Virus record (IMG/VR): IMGVR_UViG_3300025769_014365
Location: 1 to 64,000 of that record
Reading direction: 5' to 3' (one strand)
DNA: 64,000 nt
Source: a virus
Positions 15,288-22,972 of this stretch are shown in pieces. Both the position numbers and the translations under genes were made by a program. The notes under the pieces are model-generated. The model was not told the DNA's origin and did no database searches. It worked only from the letters and a program-made list of their open reading frames with translations. The first letter of the stretch is position 1; the number at the start of each line of letters is the position of its first letter.

Positions 15288-16162
15288 GGTATTCGGAAAT
15301 ATTCTACAGTGTACAAGGCGAGGGGAGGTTCGTTGGAGTGCCTTCGGTGTTCTTTAGGACGTTTGGCTGTAATTTCCACTGCCATGGCTTTGGACAGGGT
15401 AGAGATAGATCAAAATGGATCCAACCCGAAGACATGCCCTACAACACACAGGACATCACAAACATCAAACACATATCCGAACTACCGGTTGTGAACATAG
15501 GTTGCGACGCTTCGGCCAGCTGGAGCGCTAGATACAAGGACCTAGTGGATTGGGATCCTGTAGACGAGATAGCAAAAAAGGTCACAGCACACACACCAGA
15601 GAACCGATGGACCTGTGCGAACGGACAGGATGTTCATTTCATAATCACGGGCGGTGAACCCATGATGTGGCAGAGACAGATCGAGGCACTGATCAGGCAA
15701 CCAGAATTCAACGACTTAAAGAACATCACCGTAGAGACCAACTGCACACAGGCATGGAAGGACAACTTCGACAAGTTCATGCATGGACTGACCGCGGGCG
15801 ATTACACTAAGGAACCTGTACACGTGACATGGTCAACATCACCAAAACTGAGCATATCAGGCGAGGCATGGGAGAAGGCCATAAGAGCGGATGTGGCGAG
15901 GCAATACTCACTGATACCCAACACACACCTATACTTCAAGTTCGTGGTGCAGGACGAACAGGATCTTAAGGAAGTGGATTCGGCAAGGGAGGCATACTCT
16001 AAGGCGGGGGTCACTGGAGACATATATCTCATGGCTGTAGGGGCCACACAGGAAGGTCAATCTAAGACATCATCACAGGTGGCAGAGATGGCCATGAAGA
16101 ACGGCTACAAATACTCCCCAAGACTGCACGTGGACCTGTTCGGAAATAAATGGGGTACATAA
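15275..16162 (+). CDS. queE: 7-carboxy-7-deazaguanine synthase (QueE), phage type
   Basis: Radical SAM ring-contraction enzyme making CDG from carboxytetrahydropterin. N-terminal YSEIFYSVQGEG and GVPSVFFRTFGCNFHC are QueE signatures; GGEPMMW and VETNCTQ match the SAM and substrate strands. The canonical CxxxCxxC is not continuous: Cys32 and Cys36 are followed by HGFGQG, and the third candidate is Cys77 in NIGCDASASW, about 40 residues later. This long-insert pattern resembles other phage QueE proteins (family memory). 295 residues, longer than the ~210-220 of many bacterial forms, because of that insert. It supplies the 7-deazaguanine pathway with FolE and the DpdA-like enzyme. QueC is not in the window. 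Confidence 0.92.
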   Translation: MERIRYSEIFYSVQGEGRFVGVPSVFFRTFGCNFHCHGFGQGRDRSKWIQPEDMPYNTQDITNIKHISELPVVNIGCDASASWSARYKDLVDWDPVDEIAKKVTAHTPENRWTCANGQDVHFIITGGEPMMWQRQIEALIRQPEFNDLKNITVETNCTQAWKDNFDKFMHGLTAGDYTKEPVHVTWSTSPKLSISGEAWEKAIRADVARQYSLIPNTHLYFKFVVQDEQDLKEVDSAREAYSKAGVTGDIYLMAVGATQEGQSKTSSQVAEMAMKNGYKYSPRLHVDLFGNKWGT

Positions 16163-16170
16163 TAGTGCCA

Positions 16171-16189
16171 CTAAATAATTTTATATAAT
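16171..16189 (+). promoter_or_regulatory. Composite promoter upstream of tctA
   Basis: CTAAATA (16171-16177), 6 bases, then TATAAT (16184-16189). The leader to the tctA ATG (16245) is about 50 bases and holds no strong hairpin; an AAGGAAG lies at 16205-16211 but is too far from the ATG to be its ribosome site. Confidence 0.55.
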
Positions 16190-16244
16190 TTGTTGTAACG
16201 CTCCCAAGGAAGTTCACAACATCAACCCCAAAAATCGATAGTAT

Positions 16245-17681
16245 ATGGAACTTGCTATATTAATGGCGGGTATCGTCTATGGCTTGATCATTGGCCTGAT
16301 ACCAGCCGCGGGAGCAACAACAGGTCTTATCACACTGTTTGGATTCATGCCCTACTTCGTGGGCGACCCCTACCTGGGCGTGATATTCTGTGTGGCAGTC
16401 GTTGCTTCATCAACAACCGGTGATTCATTCAGTGGTGTGCTACTCGGCATACCCGGAGCCAACTCTGCGGCCGCAACTATGGTGGATGGCTTCCCCATGG
16501 CCAAAAACGGAGAGGCAACACGAGCATTATCAGCCGCCATAACCTCCAGCACTGCCAACGGATTGTTTTGGGGATCACTTACATTTTTATTCTTGCCTTG
16601 GTACACCAAAGTTGTGATGTACATGGGCGTACCTGAACTGTGGGCGCTGGTGCTGTTGGCATTTGTGACTGTTGGATTCGTTTCAACTAGGAAATATATT
16701 AGAAGCACACTAGCCATAGTGTTAGGAGTGACAATAGGACTGGTAGGTGTTGATGTCAATAATGTTCCTCGTTTCACCCTGGGATGGAGATATCTCGAGG
16801 ACGGTGTACAAATATTACCTTTCGTGGCAGGACTGTTCGCCATACCTGAACTGTGGGATGGATGGTTCAACAGAAAAAAGACAACAACAATACGGGCGGA
16901 ACACGGCAGTTGGCATGATCTTAAACAGGGAATGAAAGACACACTTATCTGTTGGAAGGACAGCCTCAGAGGAGGGGCAATAGGTTCTTTTATTGGATTG
17001 TTACCAGGACTGGGTGGAGCAATGGCAGACTGGTTGGCATACGGTGCCACGGTTGCGGCCAATCCCAAGGAGAAGTTTGGTGTGGGCAACGTCAAAGGCG
17101 TGATAGGTGCCGAGGGGGCCAACAACGCACAGAAGGCCTCGTCATTCATTCCAACCGTGCTGTTTGGCATACCGGGTGCCAGTTTCGCCGCGATACTGAT
17201 GGGACTTTTCTTATACCTGGGCATAGACCTAGGATCACCTGACACATTCCACGACGACAGATTATTTGACAGCATGACATTTGCTTTCTTGCTGGGAACG
17301 ATAATTACCGCCGTCATCTGTTATGGACTGGCATATTTCGCAGGTTGGGTCACACGTATTCCATACGTGTATTACTTTCCTTTCATACTTGCTGTGATAA
17401 TCTGGGCCACGCTACAGTACACCGGTGGTTGGGAGGACCTCGCGGTGCTCTTCGCATTCTCGATCTTGGGAGTGCTGTGTAAGAAATTCCAAGTCAGCAG
17501 GCCAGCACTGCTGATCGGATTCCTGTTGAGTGACAGGATCTACAATCTCACTTACCAACTAACAACGCTCCACACGGTGACGGATCTGATCACAAGACCG
17601 ATCTTTATTTCCATAATGATCTGTGTTATACTGTTGCTGTACTGGGGCATAACAAAAAGGAGCAGAATAGACTATGCTTAA
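16245..17681 (+). CDS. tctA: Tripartite tricarboxylate transporter permease (TctA family)
   Basis: Large membrane subunit of a TTT importer for citrate-like acids. 478 residues, near the family's ~500, with about 11-12 hydrophobic segments. The signature is clear: GVLLGIPGANSAAATMVDG, then FPMAKNGEATRAL, and a second inverted-repeat copy LLPGLGGAMADWLAYG...EGANNAQKASSFIPTVLFGIPGAS. The start lies at the first hydrophobic helix (MELAILMAGIVYG). The stop overlaps tctC by 8 bases, so the two are coupled. The small TctB subunit is not present. Phage carriage of such a transporter is unusual; host acquisition as an auxiliary metabolic gene is the likely explanation. Confidence 0.92.
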   Translation: MELAILMAGIVYGLIIGLIPAAGATTGLITLFGFMPYFVGDPYLGVIFCVAVVASSTTGDSFSGVLLGIPGANSAAATMVDGFPMAKNGEATRALSAAITSSTANGLFWGSLTFLFLPWYTKVVMYMGVPELWALVLLAFVTVGFVSTRKYIRSTLAIVLGVTIGLVGVDVNNVPRFTLGWRYLEDGVQILPFVAGLFAIPELWDGWFNRKKTTTIRAEHGSWHDLKQGMKDTLICWKDSLRGGAIGSFIGLLPGLGGAMADWLAYGATVAANPKEKFGVGNVKGVIGAEGANNAQKASSFIPTVLFGIPGASFAAILMGLFLYLGIDLGSPDTFHDDRLFDSMTFAFLLGTIITAVICYGLAYFAGWVTRIPYVYYFPFILAVIIWATLQYTGGWEDLAVLFAFSILGVLCKKFQVSRPALLIGFLLSDRIYNLTYQLTTLHTVTDLITRPIFISIMICVILLLYWGITKRSRIDYA

Positions 17682-18720
17682 GAAAACGATAATGGCGTTG
17701 ATCATAATGACAACAACCGCGATGGCCGACTACAACTTGATTGTGCCTCAAAAACCATCTGGTGGAACTTCTGTGTGGGCACAGATAGTTGTGGCTGAAT
17801 GGGAGAAACACCTGGGTGAGAAGATCAATCTCGTCTACAAGCCAGGTGCTAGAGACCAACTGGGACCAAACGAGTTCCAAAACAAACTGAGATTCGATGA
17901 CCGGACCATACTGGTGTCACACGGTGGTAACGGTATATCATATCTCGTTGAACCCGTGGACTACAACTACCTTGATTGGGAGTCGGTGGGACAGATGAAT
18001 CTCAACATCATAGTGGGCGCCAGGAACAAGGCAGACACAAAGAACGGACCTATCCAGTTTCCATCAGGATCTGGGATGACACCGGAGATCATGGCGATCG
18101 TGATGTTGCTCACAGGACCCAACGATGATCCGGTGAAGACGTTTGAAGAAAAAATCGTATGGGTGAAAGGCATGAAAGGGTCTGAGAGGAGACTCGCATT
18201 CATCAGGGGTGACCTAAACGCTACACGAGAAAATCCTGCCGCGTACAAGAAACACGTGATGCCAGTGATTGAGAAAGGCGATGCCTACACTTGGTTCCAT
18301 CACGGACTCTTGAATGTGAAAACGGGTAAGCACGACAACGATCCAAACTTCACGGAACCAACATTCGAGGCACTGTATGAATCCACACACGGAGTTGCAC
18401 CGAGCGGTGACTTCTATGACGCCTACAAACTGGTCAAGAGTTGGAGGGACGCACTACAGAAGGCTTTCTGGGTGAACAAGGGCAATCCCAACCGGGACAA
18501 GCTCGTTGCCGCACTTGACAGGATGATCAAGGATCCAGAGTCTGTGGCCGCGATAGAGAAAAAGGTTGGCAAGTACGAATGGAGGACGGGTGCGGAGGGC
18601 GACGCCGCGGTGAGGACCCTGAAGTCATTCATCACTCCAGGTGCGTTGAAAACACTATCTGATTTTGGAAAGAACCAGTTGGGTTACAATGCCGTCTACA
18701 AGGAAGAGTTGACCAAATAA
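17674..18720 (+). CDS. tctC: Periplasmic solute-binding protein (TctC/Bug family)
   Basis: Extracytoplasmic receptor partner of TctA. The N-terminus is a classical signal peptide (MLKKTIMALIIMTTTAMA, cleavage likely before DYN). The mature start YNLIVPQKPSGGTSVWAQIV and LVYKPGARDQLGPNEF match the Bug pattern (IVPY.PGG..D..AR; ENRPGAGG..G). 348 residues, slightly longer than the ~300-325 usual. It binds an organic acid in other systems; the ligand here is unknown. Its stop overlaps the next ATG by one base. It completes the receptor/permease pair without TctB. Confidence 0.88.
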   Translation: MLKKTIMALIIMTTTAMADYNLIVPQKPSGGTSVWAQIVVAEWEKHLGEKINLVYKPGARDQLGPNEFQNKLRFDDRTILVSHGGNGISYLVEPVDYNYLDWESVGQMNLNIIVGARNKADTKNGPIQFPSGSGMTPEIMAIVMLLTGPNDDPVKTFEEKIVWVKGMKGSERRLAFIRGDLNATRENPAAYKKHVMPVIEKGDAYTWFHHGLLNVKTGKHDNDPNFTEPTFEALYESTHGVAPSGDFYDAYKLVKSWRDALQKAFWVNKGNPNRDKLVAALDRMIKDPESVAAIEKKVGKYEWRTGAEGDAAVRTLKSFITPGALKTLSDFGKNQLGYNAVYKEELTK

Positions 18721-19304
18721 TGTACATACTGTTCACAGGGGCGCCGGGATCAAAGTGGAGTAGTGTTGTCAAGAACATCTACTGGAGTGCGGACATAGAT
18801 CACACAGATTATTCTGAGGCAAGGACCTACTGGCACGATGCCGACACCCCTGGACGCAAACACCTCATGCACATTGGAGCATACTGGGATCCGGGAATGG
18901 AGTTTGATGTAGACGATTGGAACGGACCTTTCTCGGGCACAGGCAAGAGGATCGTGAAAGCACACACATTCGCACACCAATTGGACAAACTGAAAGACAA
19001 GGGATATCCCATTGTGATGGTCTATAGGAATGACTTCGAGTGTTTGGAGTGGTGGAAACTTTGCGGGGAATTCACGATCACATACCCTAACTACCAACAC
19101 TTCGAAAATCTGGAAAAGATGTGGGGACACATCCAAGCGGAAAACAGAGACACCATGCAGTTCATACGTGACAACAAAGACAGGATAACAAAAGTCAAGG
19201 ACAACGTGGACCTCTGCAGATTATTGGAAATTAGTTTCCCAGACACCAAGGGCAGGATACATAACTACGCACAGAAAGAAGTCGAGGTATATGTCTACAA
19301 GTAA
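18720..19304 (+). CDS. P-loop sulfotransferase-like protein
   Basis: 194 residues. The N-terminal ILFTGAPGSKWSSVVKNIY looks like the PAPS-binding P-loop (GxPxSGTTxL-type), and the later YPIVMVYRNDFECLEWW matches the second PAPS motif (P.V.V.R.P.D...S). Similar proteins with GAPGSKWSS occur in marine T4-like phages (memory). It would transfer sulfate from PAPS to a sugar or protein, but key residues differ from characterised enzymes, so activity is uncertain. The start overlaps the tctC stop (TAATG) and the gene overlaps the 2OG oxygenase downstream by 14 bases. Confidence 0.55.
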   Translation: MYILFTGAPGSKWSSVVKNIYWSADIDHTDYSEARTYWHDADTPGRKHLMHIGAYWDPGMEFDVDDWNGPFSGTGKRIVKAHTFAHQLDKLKDKGYPIVMVYRNDFECLEWWKLCGEFTITYPNYQHFENLEKMWGHIQAENRDTMQFIRDNKDRITKVKDNVDLCRLLEISFPDTKGRIHNYAQKEVEVYVYK

Positions 19305-19947
19305 TTGGGAAGAGTCAAAAGCGAGGAGCGACTACCACTTCAACAAGTGGCACCAGGACACCGACTGCGTCCAACACCTGGGCAGTTTCACGGGTGGCTG
19401 GCAGACCGAGATACAGTCGGTGATCGATGACGCCAAACCCCTCAACTGGGCCAATCGTAGGGAGGGCACGGGCAGGGAAAACACCAACATCAACGTGGAG
19501 GCCGAGGAGAACGACCTCAGGAACGCGGGCGCCGATCCCAAGATGACAATTTACCGAGGTCTCAAGGACTTCACAAAATGTCCTACTCTACAGAGGATGA
19601 CTGACTACTTCTCACTGGAACCAGTGCAATCCAAACTACACATACAGTTTACGGGCGAGGTGTTGAACATGCACATAGACAAACTGTACGACCTAGACGC
19701 TGACCCAAATAATGTTGTCCGTATAATGATCATGCTTCAGGATTGGGAACCAGGCCAGTTCTTGATATATGGTAATGAGCAGTTCGACAGATGGCGGGCA
19801 GGAGACATTCATAAGTTTGACTGGCAAAACATTCCACACGCTACAGCAAACGCCAGCAATAAACCAAGACCCATGTTGGTAATCACAGGTGTGATTACAG
19901 ACAAGACCAAGTATATACTTTCAAAGCCAATTAAGAAAAAGATTTAA
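19291..19947 (+). CDS. 2-oxoglutarate/Fe(II) oxygenase, Asp/Asn hydroxylase-like
   Basis: 218 residues. The iron-binding triad can be read: HID (His128, Asp130) in LNMHIDKLYDL, and His183 in FDWQNIPHATANAS, with Arg193 (KPRPMLVITG) in position to hold 2-oxoglutarate. The intervening RIMIMLQDWEPGQFLIYGN and GDIHKFDW are double-stranded beta-helix strands. Such enzymes hydroxylate protein side chains or small molecules using O2. It lies after the sulfotransferase-like gene, overlapping it. Substrate unknown. Another member of the same superfamily is at 53864-54532. Confidence 0.8.
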   Translation: MSTSNWEESKARSDYHFNKWHQDTDCVQHLGSFTGGWQTEIQSVIDDAKPLNWANRREGTGRENTNINVEAEENDLRNAGADPKMTIYRGLKDFTKCPTLQRMTDYFSLEPVQSKLHIQFTGEVLNMHIDKLYDLDADPNNVVRIMIMLQDWEPGQFLIYGNEQFDRWRAGDIHKFDWQNIPHATANASNKPRPMLVITGVITDKTKYILSKPIKKKI

Positions 19948-19953
19948 ACATTA

Positions 19954-19971
19954 GTAAATTTCTTATATAAT
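19954..19971 (+). promoter_or_regulatory. Composite promoter (GTAAATT-N5-TATAAT)
   Basis: GTAAATT (19954-19960), 5 bases, TATAAT (19966-19971). The ATG at 19980 follows 8 bases later with no Shine-Dalgarno, so a transcript would start at or very near the start codon. Confidence 0.45.
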
Positions 19972-19979
19972 AAACTGAC

Positions 19980-20960
19980 ATGAACAAAAACTTATTCGCA
20001 GTGTGTTGTGACCAGTTTAATCTAGGCACAACTTTTATTATCTGGTCCCTACATTATGTGACGGACCAAACGGAGTTTTATTCACTTGAAAAAGATAGAG
20101 TGTGTTCCATACCAAATAATCCATTAAGAAACGGCACAGCTCATTCTATGGAAATCAACGAGGTCAAATCGATTACAAAAATTAAAGATACTATTGACCA
20201 ATTAAAGGCCAACGGAAATTTTAATCATTTTAGATTTGTCCCAAAGGAAAACTCCCTTGTTGAGTATTCCCAACAAAACGAAAAATTCCAAGAAGCAATG
20301 GCCACACACAATATCAAGGTCGTTAACATTGGTTGTGAAAGGTTACAAGGTCTGATCGGATTCCTAAGATACAATACCGAGGACCTTTCATGGCAAAATG
20401 ATATGAAGAAAGTAAAAAAACATTGTCTGAAATACTGGCCTTCCTTTATGGAAAATTCTCATATATTTCCAAACAAGCTGAACACTTGGCACGATATCAG
20501 AGAAAATATCGCTTTCAACATCAGGCCATATGACCACTGGAAGCAATGGAAGGATAAAAAGTCGACTCGAGAAAATGTCCATGACTGTAAATTTAAATCT
20601 TTCTTGTTTGACCCTGAAAAAGAAATCTCAAATATTTTAAAATTCCTAGGAATTAGCCCTATGAAAAGAATTGCACAATGGTTAGAAGTTCATCATAAAT
20701 GGCTTGCTAATATAGGACATTACATTGTTTTTTGTGATGACATAGAAAAAATAATAAGTCATATACTGAACAACCAGGACATGGATCTCGGAAAATACAA
20801 AATGACCGTGTTAAAAGAAGCAGTCCTACTCCATTTTTTGATGTACAAACACGACCTAAACCTTCATACAAAAGTGGAACACTTACCAAAAAATGCCAAA
20901 GACATATGTAAACTGTTGACAAAAAATAATAGGACCGGAATAGAAAAACTTTATAACTAA
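19980..20960 (+). CDS. Hypothetical AT-rich protein, possibly sulfotransferase-like
   Basis: 326 residues in AT-rich codons, distinct from the flanking phage genes. The opening FAVCCDQFNLGTTFIIWSLH has a short G-T-T turn after a strand, reminiscent of a PAPS-type P-loop, but no second motif is convincing. The middle is rich in Trp/His/Lys (HCLKYWPSFMEN; YDHWKQWKDKK) and the end is helical. It has its own composite promoter. It is grouped with an AT-rich methyltransferase, so both may have arrived together. Function unknown. Confidence 0.6.
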   Translation: MNKNLFAVCCDQFNLGTTFIIWSLHYVTDQTEFYSLEKDRVCSIPNNPLRNGTAHSMEINEVKSITKIKDTIDQLKANGNFNHFRFVPKENSLVEYSQQNEKFQEAMATHNIKVVNIGCERLQGLIGFLRYNTEDLSWQNDMKKVKKHCLKYWPSFMENSHIFPNKLNTWHDIRENIAFNIRPYDHWKQWKDKKSTRENVHDCKFKSFLFDPEKEISNILKFLGISPMKRIAQWLEVHHKWLANIGHYIVFCDDIEKIISHILNNQDMDLGKYKMTVLKEAVLLHFLMYKHDLNLHTKVEHLPKNAKDICKLLTKNNRTGIEKLYN

Positions 20961-20966
20961 CAACAC

Positions 20967-21626
20967 ATGAATAAAAAAATATTAGAACAATTAATAAAAG
21001 ATTCACAAAACGATCTATCTAAAATCACAAGCCCATACATTAGTCAAACTTTCGGAGTATCTGTACAAAGGTGTGATACACTGGAGCAGTATGCCCAGGT
21101 TATAGATGATGCCTGCCTACACAAGTATTTTTCAAAGTATTGGTATAACGATATGAAAAAATGGAAATATTCGGGACTAGCACTTGTGGACGAAGTAAAC
21201 AGCCTAAAACCACGAGCAGTGTTAGACGTTGGGTGTGGCTACAATGAATTCAAAGGCAAGATTCAAAATCTAATAGGAATTGACCCTTATAATGACCGTG
21301 CAGACCTGCAGGTCAGCACCATTGACTTTAAAACGGAACAAAAGTTTGATGTGATATTGTGCTTAGGATCAGTGAACTTTGGTGACAGAGACAAGATAAT
21401 AGCAGAAGTAAACAGATGTGTTAGTCTATTAGAGCAAAATGGCACAATGTTCTTCAGAGTAAATCCAGGAATACAGCATGACAAGTCAGAAGCCAAATGG
21501 ATTGAATTCTTTGCCTGGAACGTTCCATTTATCATAGAGTTAGCGGAAAAATTTCAATTAAAAATATTAGATATTAGAGATGACACCAATCAAAGAAAAT
21601 ACTTTGTGCTGAAAAAAACAAGTTGA
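20967..21626 (+). CDS. Class I SAM-dependent methyltransferase, AT-rich
   Basis: 219 residues. AVLDVGCGYNEFKGKI (about residue 80) is the SAM-binding motif I; LIGIDPYND gives the acidic residue of motif II; KFDVILCLGSVNFG is the post-II strand, and LLEQNGTMFFRVNPG is motif III-like. The first ~70 residues are helical. It begins 6 bases after the preceding AT-rich gene. Substrate unknown; proximity to sulfotransferase- and glycosyltransferase-like genes suggests small-molecule or glycan decoration rather than DNA methylation. Confidence 0.75.
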   Translation: MNKKILEQLIKDSQNDLSKITSPYISQTFGVSVQRCDTLEQYAQVIDDACLHKYFSKYWYNDMKKWKYSGLALVDEVNSLKPRAVLDVGCGYNEFKGKIQNLIGIDPYNDRADLQVSTIDFKTEQKFDVILCLGSVNFGDRDKIIAEVNRCVSLLEQNGTMFFRVNPGIQHDKSEAKWIEFFAWNVPFIIELAEKFQLKILDIRDDTNQRKYFVLKKTS

Positions 21627-21656
21627 CTTTTATGGAAAAAACAAGTAAAATAAGTT

Positions 21657-21983
21657 ATGAAGGTAAAGAAAACAGCAAAGACAACGATAAAAAAAAAGAA
21701 TAAGAAAGGTTCCAAAAAGAGCGAGGAACCAATGGTCAAGGTTCTTAATCTAAATGTCAACCCAGAAAACCCAAGAAACGGTTTCTTTGAGTTAGACTGG
21801 AATGACGAGTTCGTAAACATGCTGAAGCAGTCAGGATACCAGGGTGCCTCCGAGGAGGAGATCGTGGACAGGTGGTTCCAGACGCTTTGTAGGACCATAG
21901 GCAACGAGCAGGGCATAGACGTCACTGGATCTGGCTACGTGCAGATCAATCGTAGGGAAGACGGCAAGACAGAGGTGTCTTAA
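21657..21983 (+). CDS. Conserved phage protein with Lys-rich N-terminus
   Basis: 108 residues. The first 25 are almost entirely Lys/Thr/Ser; an ATG at 21732 after them could be the true start. The conserved core (NPRNGFFELDWNDEF, then GYQGASEEEIVDRWFQTLCR) matches my memory of a small protein found near DNA-metabolism genes in marine T4-like phages. No catalytic motif. The stop overlaps the RNase H ATG by one base, so it is coupled to that gene. Function unknown. Confidence 0.65.
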   Translation: MKVKKTAKTTIKKKNKKGSKKSEEPMVKVLNLNVNPENPRNGFFELDWNDEFVNMLKQSGYQGASEEEIVDRWFQTLCRTIGNEQGIDVTGSGYVQINRREDGKTEVS

Positions 21984-22972
21984 TGACACACATACTAGTA
22001 GACACAGCCAACACATTCTTCAGGGCCAGACACGTGATACGTGGAGACACTTCCGAGAAGGTAGGAATGGCCATACACATCATGATGAACAGCATCAAGA
22101 AGGCATGGCAGGACTTCGAGGGCAAACATGTGGTATTCTGTCTAGAGGGCAGATCGTGGCGCAAGGACCACTACGCACCATACAAGCGTAACCGTAAGGA
22201 GATGGCCGACGCCATGACCGAGAAAGAAAAGGAAGAAAACGAGGTGTTCTGGGAGGTGTACGATGACTTCGTGGACTTCATCAAGACCAAGACCAACGCA
22301 ACAGTATTAAGGAACCCTAGAGCAGAGGCAGATGATCTTATAGCAAGATGGATCGACAAGCACCCAGACGACAATCACGTCATAATCAGCACAGACAAGG
22401 ATCTAAATCAACTGATAACACCCAGGGTAAAACAGTACAACGGTGTCAATGAAACCACATTAACACACGAGGGTTGGTTTGACGCCAAGGGCAACCCTGT
22501 GATAGACAAAAAACTGAAGGCACCCAAACCTGCACCGGACACGGAATGGATAGTGTTCGAGAAGGCCATGAGGGGTGATCCAAGTGACAACATATTCTCA
22601 GCATACCCAGGTGTAAGAACAAAGGGCACCAAGAACAAGATCGGCCTACAGGAGGCCTACGCGGACAGGCACGAGAAGGGCTACACATGGAACAACCTCA
22701 TGTTGAGCAAGTGGGTGGACCATGACGGCAACGAACACAGGGTACTGGAAGACTACGAACGTAACAGGCTACTAGTGGACCTACACGCACAGCCAGAGGC
22801 CATCATAGAGGAACTGGACCAGACCATAGCACAGGCCAAGTCAGAGGCCAAGAACGTGGGACAGGTTGGGATCAGATTCATGAGGTTCTGTGCCAAGTAC
22901 GATCTGAATAGGATCAGTGAGCAGGCACAACTGTATGTCGAACCCTTCAATGCTAGACTAGAAAATGTTTGA
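21983..22972 (+). CDS. rnh: RNase H / 5'-3' exonuclease, T4 Rnh type
   Basis: FEN-family nuclease that removes RNA primers from Okazaki fragments. 329 residues (T4 RNase H is 305). Metal-binding acids lie in the expected places: Asp7 (ILVDTANTFFRARH), Glu115/Asp117/Asp118 (AEADDLIARW), Asp138/Asp140 (STDKDLNQLI) and a GDPSDNI helix-hairpin-helix segment near residue 200. YAPYKRNRK is the arch/clamp motif. It belongs functionally with the polymerase and clamp at the left end of the window. It overlaps the following gene by 8 bases. Confidence 0.93.
   Translation: MTHILVDTANTFFRARHVIRGDTSEKVGMAIHIMMNSIKKAWQDFEGKHVVFCLEGRSWRKDHYAPYKRNRKEMADAMTEKEKEENEVFWEVYDDFVDFIKTKTNATVLRNPRAEADDLIARWIDKHPDDNHVIISTDKDLNQLITPRVKQYNGVNETTLTHEGWFDAKGNPVIDKKLKAPKPAPDTEWIVFEKAMRGDPSDNIFSAYPGVRTKGTKNKIGLQEAYADRHEKGYTWNNLMLSKWVDHDGNEHRVLEDYERNRLLVDLHAQPEAIIEELDQTIAQAKSEAKNVGQVGIRFMRFCAKYDLNRISEQAQLYVEPFNARLENV

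Noticed and set aside
16370-17317. Long antisense open frame in tctA
   Set aside because: Shadow of the TctA coding frame; low-complexity Ser/Pro/Asn composition and no start signals.
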